Shown here: one piece after another, positions 35,771 to 44,024 of the stretch
Position numbering within the stretch: the stretch's first letter is position 1
Layout of the letters: each line of letters begins with the position of its first letter
Assembly: GCA_900314635.1 (NCBI GenBank)
Contig: OMVY01000004.1
Coordinates: forward strand, 212,428 to 276,427
Direction of reading: 5' to 3'
Origin: an uncultured Methanobrevibacter sp.
GTDB taxonomy: Archaea; Methanobacteriota; Methanobacteria; Methanobacteriales; Methanobacteriaceae
Length of the DNA stretch: 64,000 nucleotides
Notes under the pieces: generated by a model
The model's input: the letters and a program-made list of their open reading frames with translations, nothing else
Told to the model about the DNA's origin: nothing
Databases searched by the model: none
Made by a program: the position numbers and the translations under genes

Positions 35771-36760
35771 TTACTTGCTGTTTTTCGCATATTCTTCAAG
35801 ATATTCATCAAACAATTCAAACAGTTCCTTCTGATTATCTATTTGAAAGAGTCTTCTTTTGACATCTATAGCATTCGGCATGCGGTTTAAATAGAATGAA
35901 TTAGGACTTCTCATCCTCTTGATCGCCCATTTTTCGCCTTTCAATTCAACAAGCATTTCTGTATGCTTCTTCATCATTTTGACCTTCTCTTCCACAGGAA
36001 CCTCTTCTGGTTCTATTCCGTAATCGATATAATCAATACACTCTTTAATAATCCATGGATTGCCAAGAACAGCTCTTCCTATCATGACTGCATCGCAGCC
36101 TGTCTCATCAAGCATTCTTTTTGCATCATAGCATGTTTTCACATCTCCGTTTCCAATGACTGGAATGGAAACAGCATCCTTCACATCTCTTATAAGGGAC
36201 CAGTCGGCAGGAACTCCATAAGTATCGCAGCCTGTACGTGGATGCAGGGCTATTGCTGAAGCTCCAGCATCTTCGATAATCTGGCTTATCTCGACGGCGT
36301 TTATGCTTTTTGAATCCCATCCGCTTCTGATTTTGACTGTCACAGGTACTGATGAGCTTTCAACTGCAGCTTCAACCAGGTCGGATACCTTTTGAGGGTC
36401 TTTAAGAAGAGCGCTTCCGTTTTGTGAGCGTATAGCCACTTTTGCAACTGAACAACCCATGTTCAAATCTATTATATCAGGCTTCACCTCATCGCAGATT
36501 ATCTTGCATGCTTTTTTAACGGATTCAACATCTGAAACAAGTATCTGCTGGGAGAGAGGCCTTTCATAATCGGTCATGTAGAGGACGTATCTTGACCTGT
36601 GGCTGCCGTTTGCAAGGGACTTGTCATGAACCATTTCAGTTTCTATGAGCCCGCATCCCATTGACTTGACAATTCGGCGGAATGTGGAGTCTCCATACCT
36701 TGCCATTGGAGCCAGGACTATCTGATTGTCAATCTTTACATTTCCGATTTTCCATTTCAT
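35771..36760 (-). CDS. tRNA-dihydrouridine synthase (Dus family)
   Basis: 329 residues. The FMN-binding TIM barrel starts VLAPMARYGDSTFR; the catalytic cysteine is in LNMGCSVAKV (~98), with serine where proline is usual. NGSALLKDP, VKIRSGWD, HPRTGCDTYG and VIGNGDV...GCDAVMIGRAVLGNPW match the family. It reduces uridine to dihydrouridine in the tRNA D-loop or elsewhere, using a flavin donor. The position modified cannot be told from sequence alone. The gene is divergent from the HerA-like ATPase. Confidence 0.9.
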   Translation of the reverse strand: MKWKIGNVKIDNQIVLAPMARYGDSTFRRIVKSMGCGLIETEMVHDKSLANGSHRSRYVLYMTDYERPLSQQILVSDVESVKKACKIICDEVKPDIIDLNMGCSVAKVAIRSQNGSALLKDPQKVSDLVEAAVESSSVPVTVKIRSGWDSKSINAVEISQIIEDAGASAIALHPRTGCDTYGVPADWSLIRDVKDAVSIPVIGNGDVKTCYDAKRMLDETGCDAVMIGRAVLGNPWIIKECIDYIDYGIEPEEVPVEEKVKMMKKHTEMLVELKGEKWAIKRMRSPNSFYLNRMPNAIDVKRRLFQIDNQKELFELFDEYLEEYAKNSK

Positions 36761-36973
36761 GTTTTCACGTTTTATAAAATAAGTAAAATTAAATCTTTTT
36801 TTAAAAGGAATTTTATCTTTTAATGATTAATAAGTAATTTAATAATATCATCAAAGCATAATTATTTTATTGTTTTTATATTTTAATTTAGTTATATTTA
36901 TAATTATAAACCAATAAAACTATAATCAACTAGATTAGATTTAAAAAATTTTATTTATTCTAAGAGGGATATC

Positions 36974-38545
36974 ATGTATTTAAATAATGAAAATCTGGCA
37001 TATATCGCTAAAAGTGACAAAGAGATTTACTTAATTCCAAAAATGGCAAATCGTCATGGTTTGATTGCAGGTGCCACTGGTACCGGTAAGACAATCACCT
37101 TGAAGGTTCTTGCTGAAACATTTTCAGACATGGGAACTCCTGTTTTTCTTGCAGATGTCAAGGGAGACCTCACCAGCATGATAAAGGCTGGAGACAAGGA
37201 AAAGATCCAGGAAAGGCTTGACAAGTTTGGAATAACAGACTTTGAATGCAAGCCATATCCATCCAGATTCTGGGATGTATATGGAAAGAAAGGCCACAAT
37301 GTAAGAACCACCATATCTGAAATGGGTCCTGACTTGATTTCAAGGCTTCTTGAACTTACTGAAGCCCAGGAAGGAGTAATGAATGTGGTATTCAAGGTAG
37401 CGGATGACAGAGGCCTTCTTTTAATTGATTTGAAAGACTTGAAATCAATGGTGAAATATGTATCCGACAACAGCAAGGAGCTTCAAACCACTTATGGAAA
37501 TGTTTCACCTCAAAGTGCAGGTGCTATTCAGAGAAATCTTTTAAAGCTTGAACAGGCTGGCGGAGACATATTCTTTGGAGAGCCAAACCTTGATATCTTC
37601 GACTGGATCCAATGCAATGAAAACGGCAAGGGATATATCAACATTCTTGAATGTTCAGAGCTTGTATTAAGTCCTCTGCTTTATTCCACATTCCTGCTTT
37701 GGATGCTTTCAGAGCTGTATGAAAATCTTCCGGAAGTGGGAGACCTCGACAAGCCAAAGATGATCTTCTTCTTCGACGAGGCCCATCTTTTATTTGATGA
37801 TGCGCCAAAGGCTTTGGTTGACAAGGTGGAACAGGTTGTAAGGCTCATCCGTTCCAAGGGTGTGGGAGTATACTTCATTTCACAAAAGCCTGATGATATT
37901 CCTGAAGATGTACTGGCCCAGCTTGGTAATAGAATTCAGCATGCTTTAAGAGCATATACTCCTAAGGAGCAGAAGGCTATCAAAGCTGCTGCAGAATCAT
38001 TTAGGGTAAATCCTGCTTTCGATACCAAGACTGTGATTCAGGAGCTTGGTGTGGGTGAGGCTCTTGTGAGCTTCCTTGATGAGAATGGTGTTCCAACTAT
38101 TGTAGAGCAGGCAAAGATTCTTCCTCCTCAATCTGCAATGTCTGTTGCAAGCGACGAGGATGTTCAAGCAGCTATTTTAAGCAGTCCGTTCAATGCCAAA
38201 TATTCTGCTGCAGTAGACAGGGAGTCCGCCTATGAGATTTTATCTGGAGAGGCTCAGGCTGCTGAAGAGGCAAAAGCCCAAGAAGAAGCTGCAAAAGCTG
38301 AGGCTAAGGCACAGGCTGAAGTTGCAAAGGCTCAAGCAGAGGCTGCAAAGGCCCAGGCTCAAGCTGCAAAGGCTCAAGCGAAGGCTGAAGCAGAAGCTGC
38401 CAAAGCACAGGCACAAGCCAAAAAACAGAAGACAGTTCAGGAAGAGCTTGTGGACAAGGCAATCAAGACAGCTACTTCTCAGATAGGCCGTGAAATAGGC
38501 AAATCAATTTCCCGTGGTATTTTAGGCGGAATGAAATTATTCTAA
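36974..38545 (+). CDS. HerA-like ATPase, DUF853/YjgR type, with Ala-rich coiled coil
   Basis: 523 residues. Walker A is IAGATGTGKTITLK (~31-44) and Walker B is MIFFFDEAHLLFDD (~268). VGVYFISQKPDDIP and LGNRIQHALRAYTPKEQKA are typical of the YjgR/DUF853 branch of the FtsK-HerA superfamily. Residues ~425-495 are a helical stretch of repeated AKAQAEAAKAQ units, rich in Ala, Lys, Gln and Glu. The final 30 residues (IGREIGKSISRGILGG) follow. DUF853 proteins are common in bacteria and rare in methanogens, so transfer is possible. Role is unknown; DNA translocation is the family inference. Confidence 0.85.
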   Translation: MYLNNENLAYIAKSDKEIYLIPKMANRHGLIAGATGTGKTITLKVLAETFSDMGTPVFLADVKGDLTSMIKAGDKEKIQERLDKFGITDFECKPYPSRFWDVYGKKGHNVRTTISEMGPDLISRLLELTEAQEGVMNVVFKVADDRGLLLIDLKDLKSMVKYVSDNSKELQTTYGNVSPQSAGAIQRNLLKLEQAGGDIFFGEPNLDIFDWIQCNENGKGYINILECSELVLSPLLYSTFLLWMLSELYENLPEVGDLDKPKMIFFFDEAHLLFDDAPKALVDKVEQVVRLIRSKGVGVYFISQKPDDIPEDVLAQLGNRIQHALRAYTPKEQKAIKAAAESFRVNPAFDTKTVIQELGVGEALVSFLDENGVPTIVEQAKILPPQSAMSVASDEDVQAAILSSPFNAKYSAAVDRESAYEILSGEAQAAEEAKAQEEAAKAEAKAQAEVAKAQAEAAKAQAQAAKAQAKAEAEAAKAQAQAKKQKTVQEELVDKAIKTATSQIGREIGKSISRGILGGMKLF

Positions 38546-38893
38546 AGATGAAATAGATTTTTCTAAAAAATGTATTGGATTAAATCTATTCTAAAAAATA
38601 TATTGGAATTAGATTTTTCTAAAAAATGTATTGGATTAAATCTATTCTAAAATATAGGGAATTGAATTTATTCTAAAAAATTGGATTAAATTTATTCTAA
38701 AATATGGGAATTGAATTTATTCGAAAAATAGAAATAGGATTTATTTATTTATAAAAATAGTTAAAAAGAGTTTTAAACTCTTTTTTATTAATTTTTTAAA
38801 AGTTTTTTACTCTTTTTTATTAATTTTTTAAAGTTACTCTTTTTTTTAAAAGTTTTTTTCACACTTTTTAATGAACATTTTAATTGAAAATAT
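38546..38893. other. Intergenic region with degenerate repeats
   Basis: 348 bases. 38547-38720 hold imperfect repeats of ATTCTAAAAAATNTATTGGA and GAATTTATTCTAAAA. A hairpin with T-run at 38763-38786 follows. No gene seen. Confidence 0.55.
38763..38786 (+). terminator. Hairpin terminator after the HerA-like gene
   Basis: AAAAAGAGTTTTAAACTCTTTTTT is a self-complementary hairpin ending in a T-run, 220 bases after the stop codon. It could serve both strands, as FrhD-like gene transcription converges on it. Confidence 0.6.
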
Positions 38894-39373
38894 TCACTTT
38901 TTGTAATCCAATTGTTCAAGAACCATTTCAACTGCCTTTGGTATTGCAGCTTCTACTTCTTCAGACAATCCTATCACAACATCAGGCTCGGTGACTTCCT
39001 TAAGCTTGCATCCGACTATCGCTACTTCAACACCCATTCTAGTCAAAGTCAGAAGGGACTGGTCCAGAGGCACTGCATGTGCTCCTCCATATTCGTTGAT
39101 TACCATATTGTTTGGTGAGTAGATTCTCAATTCTCCAGGCTCTCCATTGAATTCAAGGGCATCTATTACAATCACTTTCTCCCAGGATGGATCTGGAAGT
39201 GAGAATATGTACTGGGGAGCTCCAACTCCTCCATCGACAAATTTAGTATCTTCAGGCATTTCCTTATCAGCAAAATATTCATTCAATGCTTCTATGACGC
39301 GAGGACCGAATCCATCATCCTTGAAAAGAATATTTCCACAGCCTACTACCAGGTTTTTACAACTGTAACTCAT
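38894..39373 (-). CDS. F420-reducing hydrogenase maturation protease (FrhD-like)
   Basis: 159 residues. The HycI/HupD-type protease fold is shown by LVVGCGNILFKDDGFGPRVIE with the metal-binding Asp/Glu, VDGGVGAPQYIF, VIVIDALEFNG and the histidine in GGAHAVPLDQSLL. It removes the C-terminal tail of the NiFe-hydrogenase large subunit after nickel insertion. The best match is FrhD, which serves the F420-reducing hydrogenase. In most methanogens frhD lies inside frhADGB; here it stands alone with no hydrogenase structural gene in the window. Confidence 0.85.
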   Translation of the reverse strand: MSYSCKNLVVGCGNILFKDDGFGPRVIEALNEYFADKEMPEDTKFVDGGVGAPQYIFSLPDPSWEKVIVIDALEFNGEPGELRIYSPNNMVINEYGGAHAVPLDQSLLTLTRMGVEVAIVGCKLKEVTEPDVVIGLSEEVEAAIPKAVEMVLEQLDYKK

Positions 39374-39524
39374 ATAATTCCTCTAATCTTTTTATATAAT
39401 ACAATTTAGTCTTAAATACTATATAAAAAGTTTGTTTTAATAACAAAGTTTCTTGAAATGTATTCGATGATACTTAGTTTAATTATGGGTTTTATTCTAA
39501 AGCATTTGATTTTCTAGCTAATGA

Positions 39525-39797
39525 TTAAATTTTTATGTTTATTGAAGCTAATTTGGCTACATTAATTATTTCTGAGCGTGGGTATTTGGTCATTTTGTGA
39601 ATAAAATTTATGTCGTCTGTTTCCTTAAGCATATTGGTAATTACTTGTTTTCTTTCTTCCATTTTTCCTTCTATTTTTCCTTTTATTTCTCCTTTTATTT
39701 CTCCTTCTTTTATTCCTTCTTTTCGTGCGTCTTCTCTTTCGTCTTGTATGTATCTTGCTCTTATGTCGTTCATCATTGCTCTTATGTCGTTCATCAT
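39525..39797 (-). pseudogene. Duplicated 3' end of a Rpn-like gene
   Basis: A 90-residue frame that consists only of the C-terminal part of the Rpn-like protein: DIRARYIQDEREDARKEG, the basic-acidic tail and YPRSEIINVAKLASINIKI. It is nearly identical to 39807-40082 and lies directly next to it, so it arose by tandem duplication of about 280 bases. The N-terminus contains two copies of MMNDIRA. No ribosome binding site was evident and the nuclease domain is missing. Confidence 0.7.
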
Positions 39798-39806
39798 ATC
39801 ACTTAA

Positions 39807-40082
39807 TTAAATTTTTATGTTTATTGAAGCTAATTTGGCTACATTAATTATTTCTGAACGCGGGTATTTGGTCATTTTGTGAATAAAATTTATGTCATCT
39901 GTTTCATTAAGCATATTGGTAATTACTTGTTTTCTTTCTTCGTTTTTTCCTTCTATTTTTCCTTCTATTTTTCCTTTTTTTATTCCTTTTATTTCTCCTT
40001 TTATTTCTCCTTCTTTTATTCCTTCTTTTCGTGCGTCTTCTCTTTCGTCTTGTATGTATCTTGCTCTTATGTCGTTCATCAT
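39807..40082 (-). pseudogene. C-terminal half of frameshifted Rpn-like gene
   Basis: A 91-residue frame that continues the gene at 40079-40753 in another reading frame; stop and ATG overlap (TTATGATG). It corresponds to the tail of the intact paralogue at 30947-31909, with YPRSEIINVAKLASINIKI near its end and KGKIEGKIEGK repeats. Either the full gene suffered a frameshift at about 40080, or the two parts are now translated as coupled genes. The tail has a different number of GEIKGEIKG-type repeats from its neighbour copy. Confidence 0.7.
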
Positions 40083-40753
40083 AATTCATAATCCTCATTT
40101 GTTTTTACCAGGTCTTCAAAATACCAATCCAAAATATCCCTAATTCCCACCTTGTCTTCAGTGTCCTTAACTCCCTGGGCGCAATTTTTAAGTGAAATAC
40201 TATATAATTTAACTTGGCTATGCTTTTTACTTGTCATGAATGGCAGAAATGCTAAATCAAAGAAGTCATAGGGGATTAATTCCTCATTATTCTCAAGTTT
40301 CTTGCTTATTCTATTTAAACGTTTGTCTGCATCCATTTCGGTTAACGATAAGACATCTGCGGTAAACTTTTCTCCTTTTACAATTTCAACTGAAGCCTTT
40401 CGGGATTTTAACTCCACAGTGCTTATAAAAAATGGTTCTACAGGCATTCCATACTGCAGGCATGCCTTGTTGCAGTAGCCATGGGAGCGAATCAATATTT
40501 TTGGTGTAACCCATGAGCTTTGTATCTCCGGGTTAAAAATGAATGGAAGGTTTTCAGTTTTCTCTATTCCCTCCGGAAGTCTTTTTATGACTGTTATCAG
40601 CCCATCTGCTATGCCTTCATTTCCATCGCTGTCCATAATCACAGGGCTCTTGCATTCTATGACTTCATAATTTTTTCCAATCCAGTCAACCAATGACTGG
40701 GGGTACATATCCATAAGCTTTCTTGGAACTTTGTCTTTTGAATGATGCACCAT
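40079..40753 (-). pseudogene. N-terminal part of frameshifted Rpn-like PD-(D/E)XK gene
   Basis: 224 residues, homologous to the first ~225 residues of the Rpn-like protein at 30947-31909 (MVHHSKDKVPRKL against MVHQAKDKVFRRM). PFIFNPEIQSSWVTPKILIRSHGY holds the same N-x-E-I-Q core, and FISTVELKSRK follows. The frame stops after KTNEDYEL, exactly where the paralogue continues, and the tail is found in another frame (39807-40082). It could still give a truncated active domain. The promoter block at 40831-40902 is intact. Confidence 0.7.
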
Positions 40754-41124
40754 TGGAATTTTTCTCCTATCATTTTTTCTAAAATCTTTTTTTCAACATG
40801 TCTTTTTTCAAAAATCATTTTTTATTTTCAAAATGTTTTGTAGTTAATTCTATGTGCTTGTATTATTTAAATATTTGCTTAAAATACTTGTTAATATTAT
40901 TAAAGGCTTATAATTTTGTTTTAAACTAAAATAATAATTTAAATCCAAATAAATTTTCAATTTTGAAAATTTTTACAAGTTTGTATTATAATTTTCAAAT
41001 GGTAATAATTTCCAAGTTCATACTTTAATGGCCTGCAGTTATCGCCAAGGAATTCCACCTATAATTAAATTTTAATACAAGTAGAAATAAACTATCATTA
41101 GTTAGATATAATAGGAGTTAAACC
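40754..41124. other. Divergent region between Rpn-like gene and TMEM175-like gene
   Basis: 371 bases. It holds copy B of the 72-bp Rpn-like promoter block. The right part contains GTTAGATATAATAGGAG just before the TMEM175-like gene; ATATAAT may be part of its TATA element. No other gene found. Confidence 0.45.
40831..40902 (-). promoter_or_regulatory. 72-bp upstream block shared by two Rpn-like genes, copy B
   Basis: Matches 31959-32030 along its whole length with few differences (AAATGTTTTGTAGTTAATTC, CTTGTATTATTTAAATATTT, TTAATATTATTA). The match ends abruptly on the far side, which marks the edge of a duplicated gene-plus-promoter block. Confidence 0.6.
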
Positions 41125-42075
41125 GTGACAGACAATAAAAAATCAATTCTTTCCTCATTCAAATGGGGCAGGGATATTGGAATATCTCCAGACCGTCTCA
41201 TGGCATTTACAGATGGAGTGTTTGCAATTGCAATCACCCTCCTCGTGCTGGGACTCGAACTGCCTGAGACCAATTTCACATCAGGATATTCCCTATATGC
41301 ATTCATGCATTCAATACTGCCCTTCATAAGCACAATAAACATAAGCTTCATACTTCTTGGAGGATTCTGGATATACCACCATGAATTCGTACGTGTAAAA
41401 AGAGTGACCGTGCCATTTTTATGGATCAGCATAATCTATCTGCTTTTTGTAATGTATCTTCCATTCACAATATCAGTAGTGGGAAGGTATGTTGAATTCG
41501 CACAGGCCAACATACTCTTCGGAGTGTCACTGACACTCACTGCATTGTGGCTTCTCTTTATGTTCTATTTTGCAGAAAAGACAAATATCCTCGAAGAGGA
41601 CCTGATATTCGACAAGCACTACACATACGAGACAATCACAATAATCATGCTCCTTGTTGTAGTGGTGTCTCTTCTTTCATATTTCGTATCAGATGTCTTC
41701 CAGGGACTCTATCTTCTGATGCCTGTCTATTCATCATTAAGGGCTGTAAGACATGAAAGGGTTAAAATCAACAATCAAAGGACTTCAATAGAGGACCTGC
41801 TGAGAGAGCCTGCCCAAAAGGACATCATCAATAGGGAAGACGCCGTACTTGTTCAAACCCTATCACAGCAGTTTTCAGCTCAAAACGAGGAGTCATTTAA
41901 AAACGAGATAGAATTCCTTGTAAAGCAGGAGATTCTAATAAAGATCCAGGAGCTTGGAGACTCCTTTGCACACATGGGCCGTGATGATAAAAACAGAGAA
42001 ATTGCCGATATGCGAAGAAATATAATGAGCATGGTAGATGAAGCTGTAAGTGAAGAGCTAAAAAAGTATGAATAG
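41125..42075 (+). CDS. TMEM175 (DUF1211) family potassium-channel-like membrane protein
   Basis: 316 residues started at GTG 41125 with AGGAG upstream. Helix 1 carries RLMAFTDGVFAIAITLLVL (~26-44), the signature of prokaryotic TMEM175 channels (usually FSDGVFAI). About five or six membrane helices follow to residue ~210. The last ~100 residues are charged and predicted helical (LVQTLSQQF, LVKQEILIKIQEL), longer than in the plain family. Bacterial and archaeal TMEM175 proteins form tetrameric, weakly selective potassium channels. The extended cytoplasmic tail may control opening or partner binding, which is inference. Confidence 0.85.
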   Translation: MTDNKKSILSSFKWGRDIGISPDRLMAFTDGVFAIAITLLVLGLELPETNFTSGYSLYAFMHSILPFISTINISFILLGGFWIYHHEFVRVKRVTVPFLWISIIYLLFVMYLPFTISVVGRYVEFAQANILFGVSLTLTALWLLFMFYFAEKTNILEEDLIFDKHYTYETITIIMLLVVVVSLLSYFVSDVFQGLYLLMPVYSSLRAVRHERVKINNQRTSIEDLLREPAQKDIINREDAVLVQTLSQQFSAQNEESFKNEIEFLVKQEILIKIQELGDSFAHMGRDDKNREIADMRRNIMSMVDEAVSEELKKYE

Positions 42076-42139
42076 TATTTTAATTAATTCTTCTTTTAAT
42101 ATTTTTGATACTTTTTATTGTCTGTTATATTTTAATTGG

Positions 42140-42292
42140 TGGTTTCTTTAATTATTTTTTATAATTTTTTCTAGCTGTTTTTTTAATTATTTTTTTATAA
42201 TTTTTTCTAGCTATTTCTTTAATTATTTTTTTATAATTTTTTCTAGCTATTTTTTTAATTATTTTTTATAATTTTTTCTAGCTATTTTTTTG
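42140..42292. repeat. Tandem repeat, four units of 35-36 bp
   Basis: TTATAATTTTTTCTAGCT recurs with CTAGCT at 42171, 42207, 42243 and 42278. The units follow the TMEM175-like stop codon by about 65 bases, and their T-runs could end its transcript. Confidence 0.85.
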
Positions 42293-42435
42293 TTTAATTC
42301 TTTGGTTTTATTCTAATTAATTTTTTTATTTTTTCATTACAAAATATTATCCATTTTAATAAAAAAATAAAATAATTTCATTGAAAAAATAGGATTTGAT
42401 AAAAAAGGTACCTTATTAAAAAAAAGAAAAAAAAG

Positions 42436-42467
42436 AAAAAGGACAAAAAATTCAGCAAATCCTTTTT
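42436..42467. repeat. AAAAAGGA hairpin, copy 1
   Basis: AAAAAGGA (42436-42443) pairs with TCCTTTTT (42460-42467); the loop is CAAAAAATTCAGCAAA. On the minus strand it is preceded by GGAGGG and followed by T-rich sequence, so it may act as a terminator of a short transcript. Two further copies lie downstream. Confidence 0.6.
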
Positions 42468-42704
42468 CCCTCCATAGAAATATAATAGTTAAGACGAAAT
42501 GTATAAACTATTGTGTTTGATAATATGTTTTTAAACATTATAAATCTATTCATTCAAATTTTTCAAATTCAAAAAATGCGGAAAAATGGAAACTTATAAA
42601 CTAAAGGTGAAGGCCTTTTGTTTTAGTAAATGAAAAACCGTTTATATAATTTTTTGCATGAAAAATGTAAAAACTGAATGAAAAATAGTTTTAAAATTTT
42701 TAAG

Positions 42705-42736
42705 AAAAAGGACAAAAAATCCAGCACGTCCTTTTT
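42705..42736. repeat. AAAAAGGAC hairpin, copy 2
   Basis: AAAAAGGAC (42705-42713) pairs with GTCCTTTTT (42728-42736), loop AAAAAATCCAGCAC. On the minus strand a TATA-like TTTATATTCTATAAAAT lies about 75 bases upstream, and TTAAAAATTTTAAAACTATTTTTC follows the hairpin; both are shared with copy 3. Confidence 0.6.
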
Positions 42737-43286
42737 CCCATCATCAAATAAAATAGTAAAAAATGTTATATGGAAACAAACCATATGCTTAATAGTAGGA
42801 TTTTATAGAATATAAATTTATTGTTTTTTCCAATTTTTTTCTATTTTTAATTTTTCAATTAAAAAATAAGGTAAAATGGAAACTTAAACAAAAGGTGCTG
42901 GCCTTTTGATTTAAAAAAATGAAAAACCTTATTCGTATAAAATCATGTTACCATATTTTTAAAAATGCATCAATACATATTAGACTGTTGCCATAAAAAA
43001 TATGTATTTCCACACTTTAAACCCTCCTATGATGCTAGGTAGGAACATGTGATGGTTTGCTTTACCAAACATATTTTTTACCTTATAATTTGATGAAAGT
43101 TTCCATTTTATGTAAATGTTATATGTAAAAAGATATTTATAAAGTTTTTTTCAAAATCAAAAGTATTATTGCTCTTAATTTGTAAAATTATCTAAATTTA
43201 TAATTTTTTTACAAGTTTAAAGCAATATTAAATTTTTCATGAAAAAATAGTAAAAATAAATGAAAAATAGTTTTAAAATTTTTAAG

Positions 43287-43318
43287 AAAAAGGACAAAAA
43301 ATTTGGAGTGTCCTTTTT
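43287..43318. repeat. AAAAAGGAC hairpin, copy 3
   Basis: AAAAAGGAC (43287-43295) pairs with GTCCTTTTT (43310-43318), loop AAAAAATTTGGAGT. The TATA-like block on the minus strand (about 43378-43394) and the sequence after the hairpin match copy 2. It also lies 88 bases downstream of the zinc-ribbon gene and could terminate it. Confidence 0.6.
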
Positions 43319-43405
43319 CCATTTCTAAAAATAAATCCGGTAGAAAATATTCTATGAATTCTGTATTTAGTAATATAATTTTATAGAATATAAAGCTATT
43401 GTTTT

Positions 43406-44020
43406 TTATAATTTGGATCCGCATTCAACACAATAATTGCTGTCTTCTCCGACTACAGCTCCGCAGTGTGGACATGTTAGAAGAGAGAAGTTCAAGTCAA
43501 CATCTCCTATGTCATTCAATAGTTCTGTGTATAATTCCTCAATGCGTTCATTTGATAGTTCCAGTTCTTTTTTCAAGTTCTTGATCTCTTCTTCTGCAAG
43601 TTTGTTTTCTTCTTTAAGTTCAATTATTTCCTCGTTTTTTGAGATGATTTCAAGATTCAAGTCAATGATTTTTGATTCGCTCTCTCTTTTCAAGGATTCA
43701 TAATCCTTTATTTTATTTGCAGCATTGTCATTATCAAGTCTGGCATCTATTTTAAGAAGGGCGATTTCATTATGGCTTTCATCAAGGAGCTTGTTAAGGT
43801 GTGATATTGTATATTCCAGGTTTTCATTTTCAAGTTTAAGGCTTTTGTTTTCCACTTTGAGTGTTTTCATTTCTTCCTTGAGAGTTTTTATTCGTTTGTC
43901 TCTGTTGTCTATCTTGCATTGAAGCCTTTTCTCATTTTTATACAAGTCTTTTAGGAGTTTTTTATTTACAACTTTCTCATCACTTGACTTTATTTCCTGA
44001 AGTTTGTTTTTGGAATTCAT
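43406..44020 (-). CDS. Coiled-coil protein with C-terminal zinc ribbon, 204 residues
   Basis: Residues ~10-170 form one long coiled coil, rich in Lys, Glu and Leu with heptad spacing (ENKSLKLENENLEYTISHLNKLL). The C-terminus is a zinc ribbon with CPHCGAVV and CVECGSKL. The family cannot be named; proteins of this design are common in Methanobrevibacter. It starts four bases after the stop of the larger coiled-coil gene, so the two are one operon. The shared architecture suggests that they form hetero-oligomers. The hairpin copy 3 lies just beyond its stop codon. Its place next to the EVE-BrxD-helicase operon might be incidental. Confidence 0.65.
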   Translation of the reverse strand: MNSKNKLQEIKSSDEKVVNKKLLKDLYKNEKRLQCKIDNRDKRIKTLKEEMKTLKVENKSLKLENENLEYTISHLNKLLDESHNEIALLKIDARLDNDNAANKIKDYESLKRESESKIIDLNLEIISKNEEIIELKEENKLAEEEIKNLKKELELSNERIEELYTELLNDIGDVDLNFSLLTCPHCGAVVGEDSNYCVECGSKL

Positions 44021-44024
44021 TTTA

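Larger units (their letters stand above)
42076..43405. other. Long intergenic zone with tandem repeats and hairpin units
   Basis: 1330 bases with no normal gene. From left to right: a four-unit 36-bp tandem repeat (42140-42292), hairpin units at 42436, 42705 and 43287, and between them AT-rich DNA with recurring strings such as AAAATGGAAACTTA and AAAGGTG..GGCCTTTTG. A tiny GTG frame of 11 codons (42980-43015, minus) has a strong AGGAGGG site. This zone marks the left edge of the defence island. Confidence 0.55.

Noticed and set aside
39597..40143. Plus-strand Phe/Ser-rich frames opposite the Rpn-like tails
   Set aside because: They are antisense images of the repetitive basic tails; no start signals.
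42140..43320. CRISPR array
   Set aside because: Repeats are tandem without unique spacers of even length (42140) or are irregularly spaced hairpins (42436-43318); no cas genes in the window.
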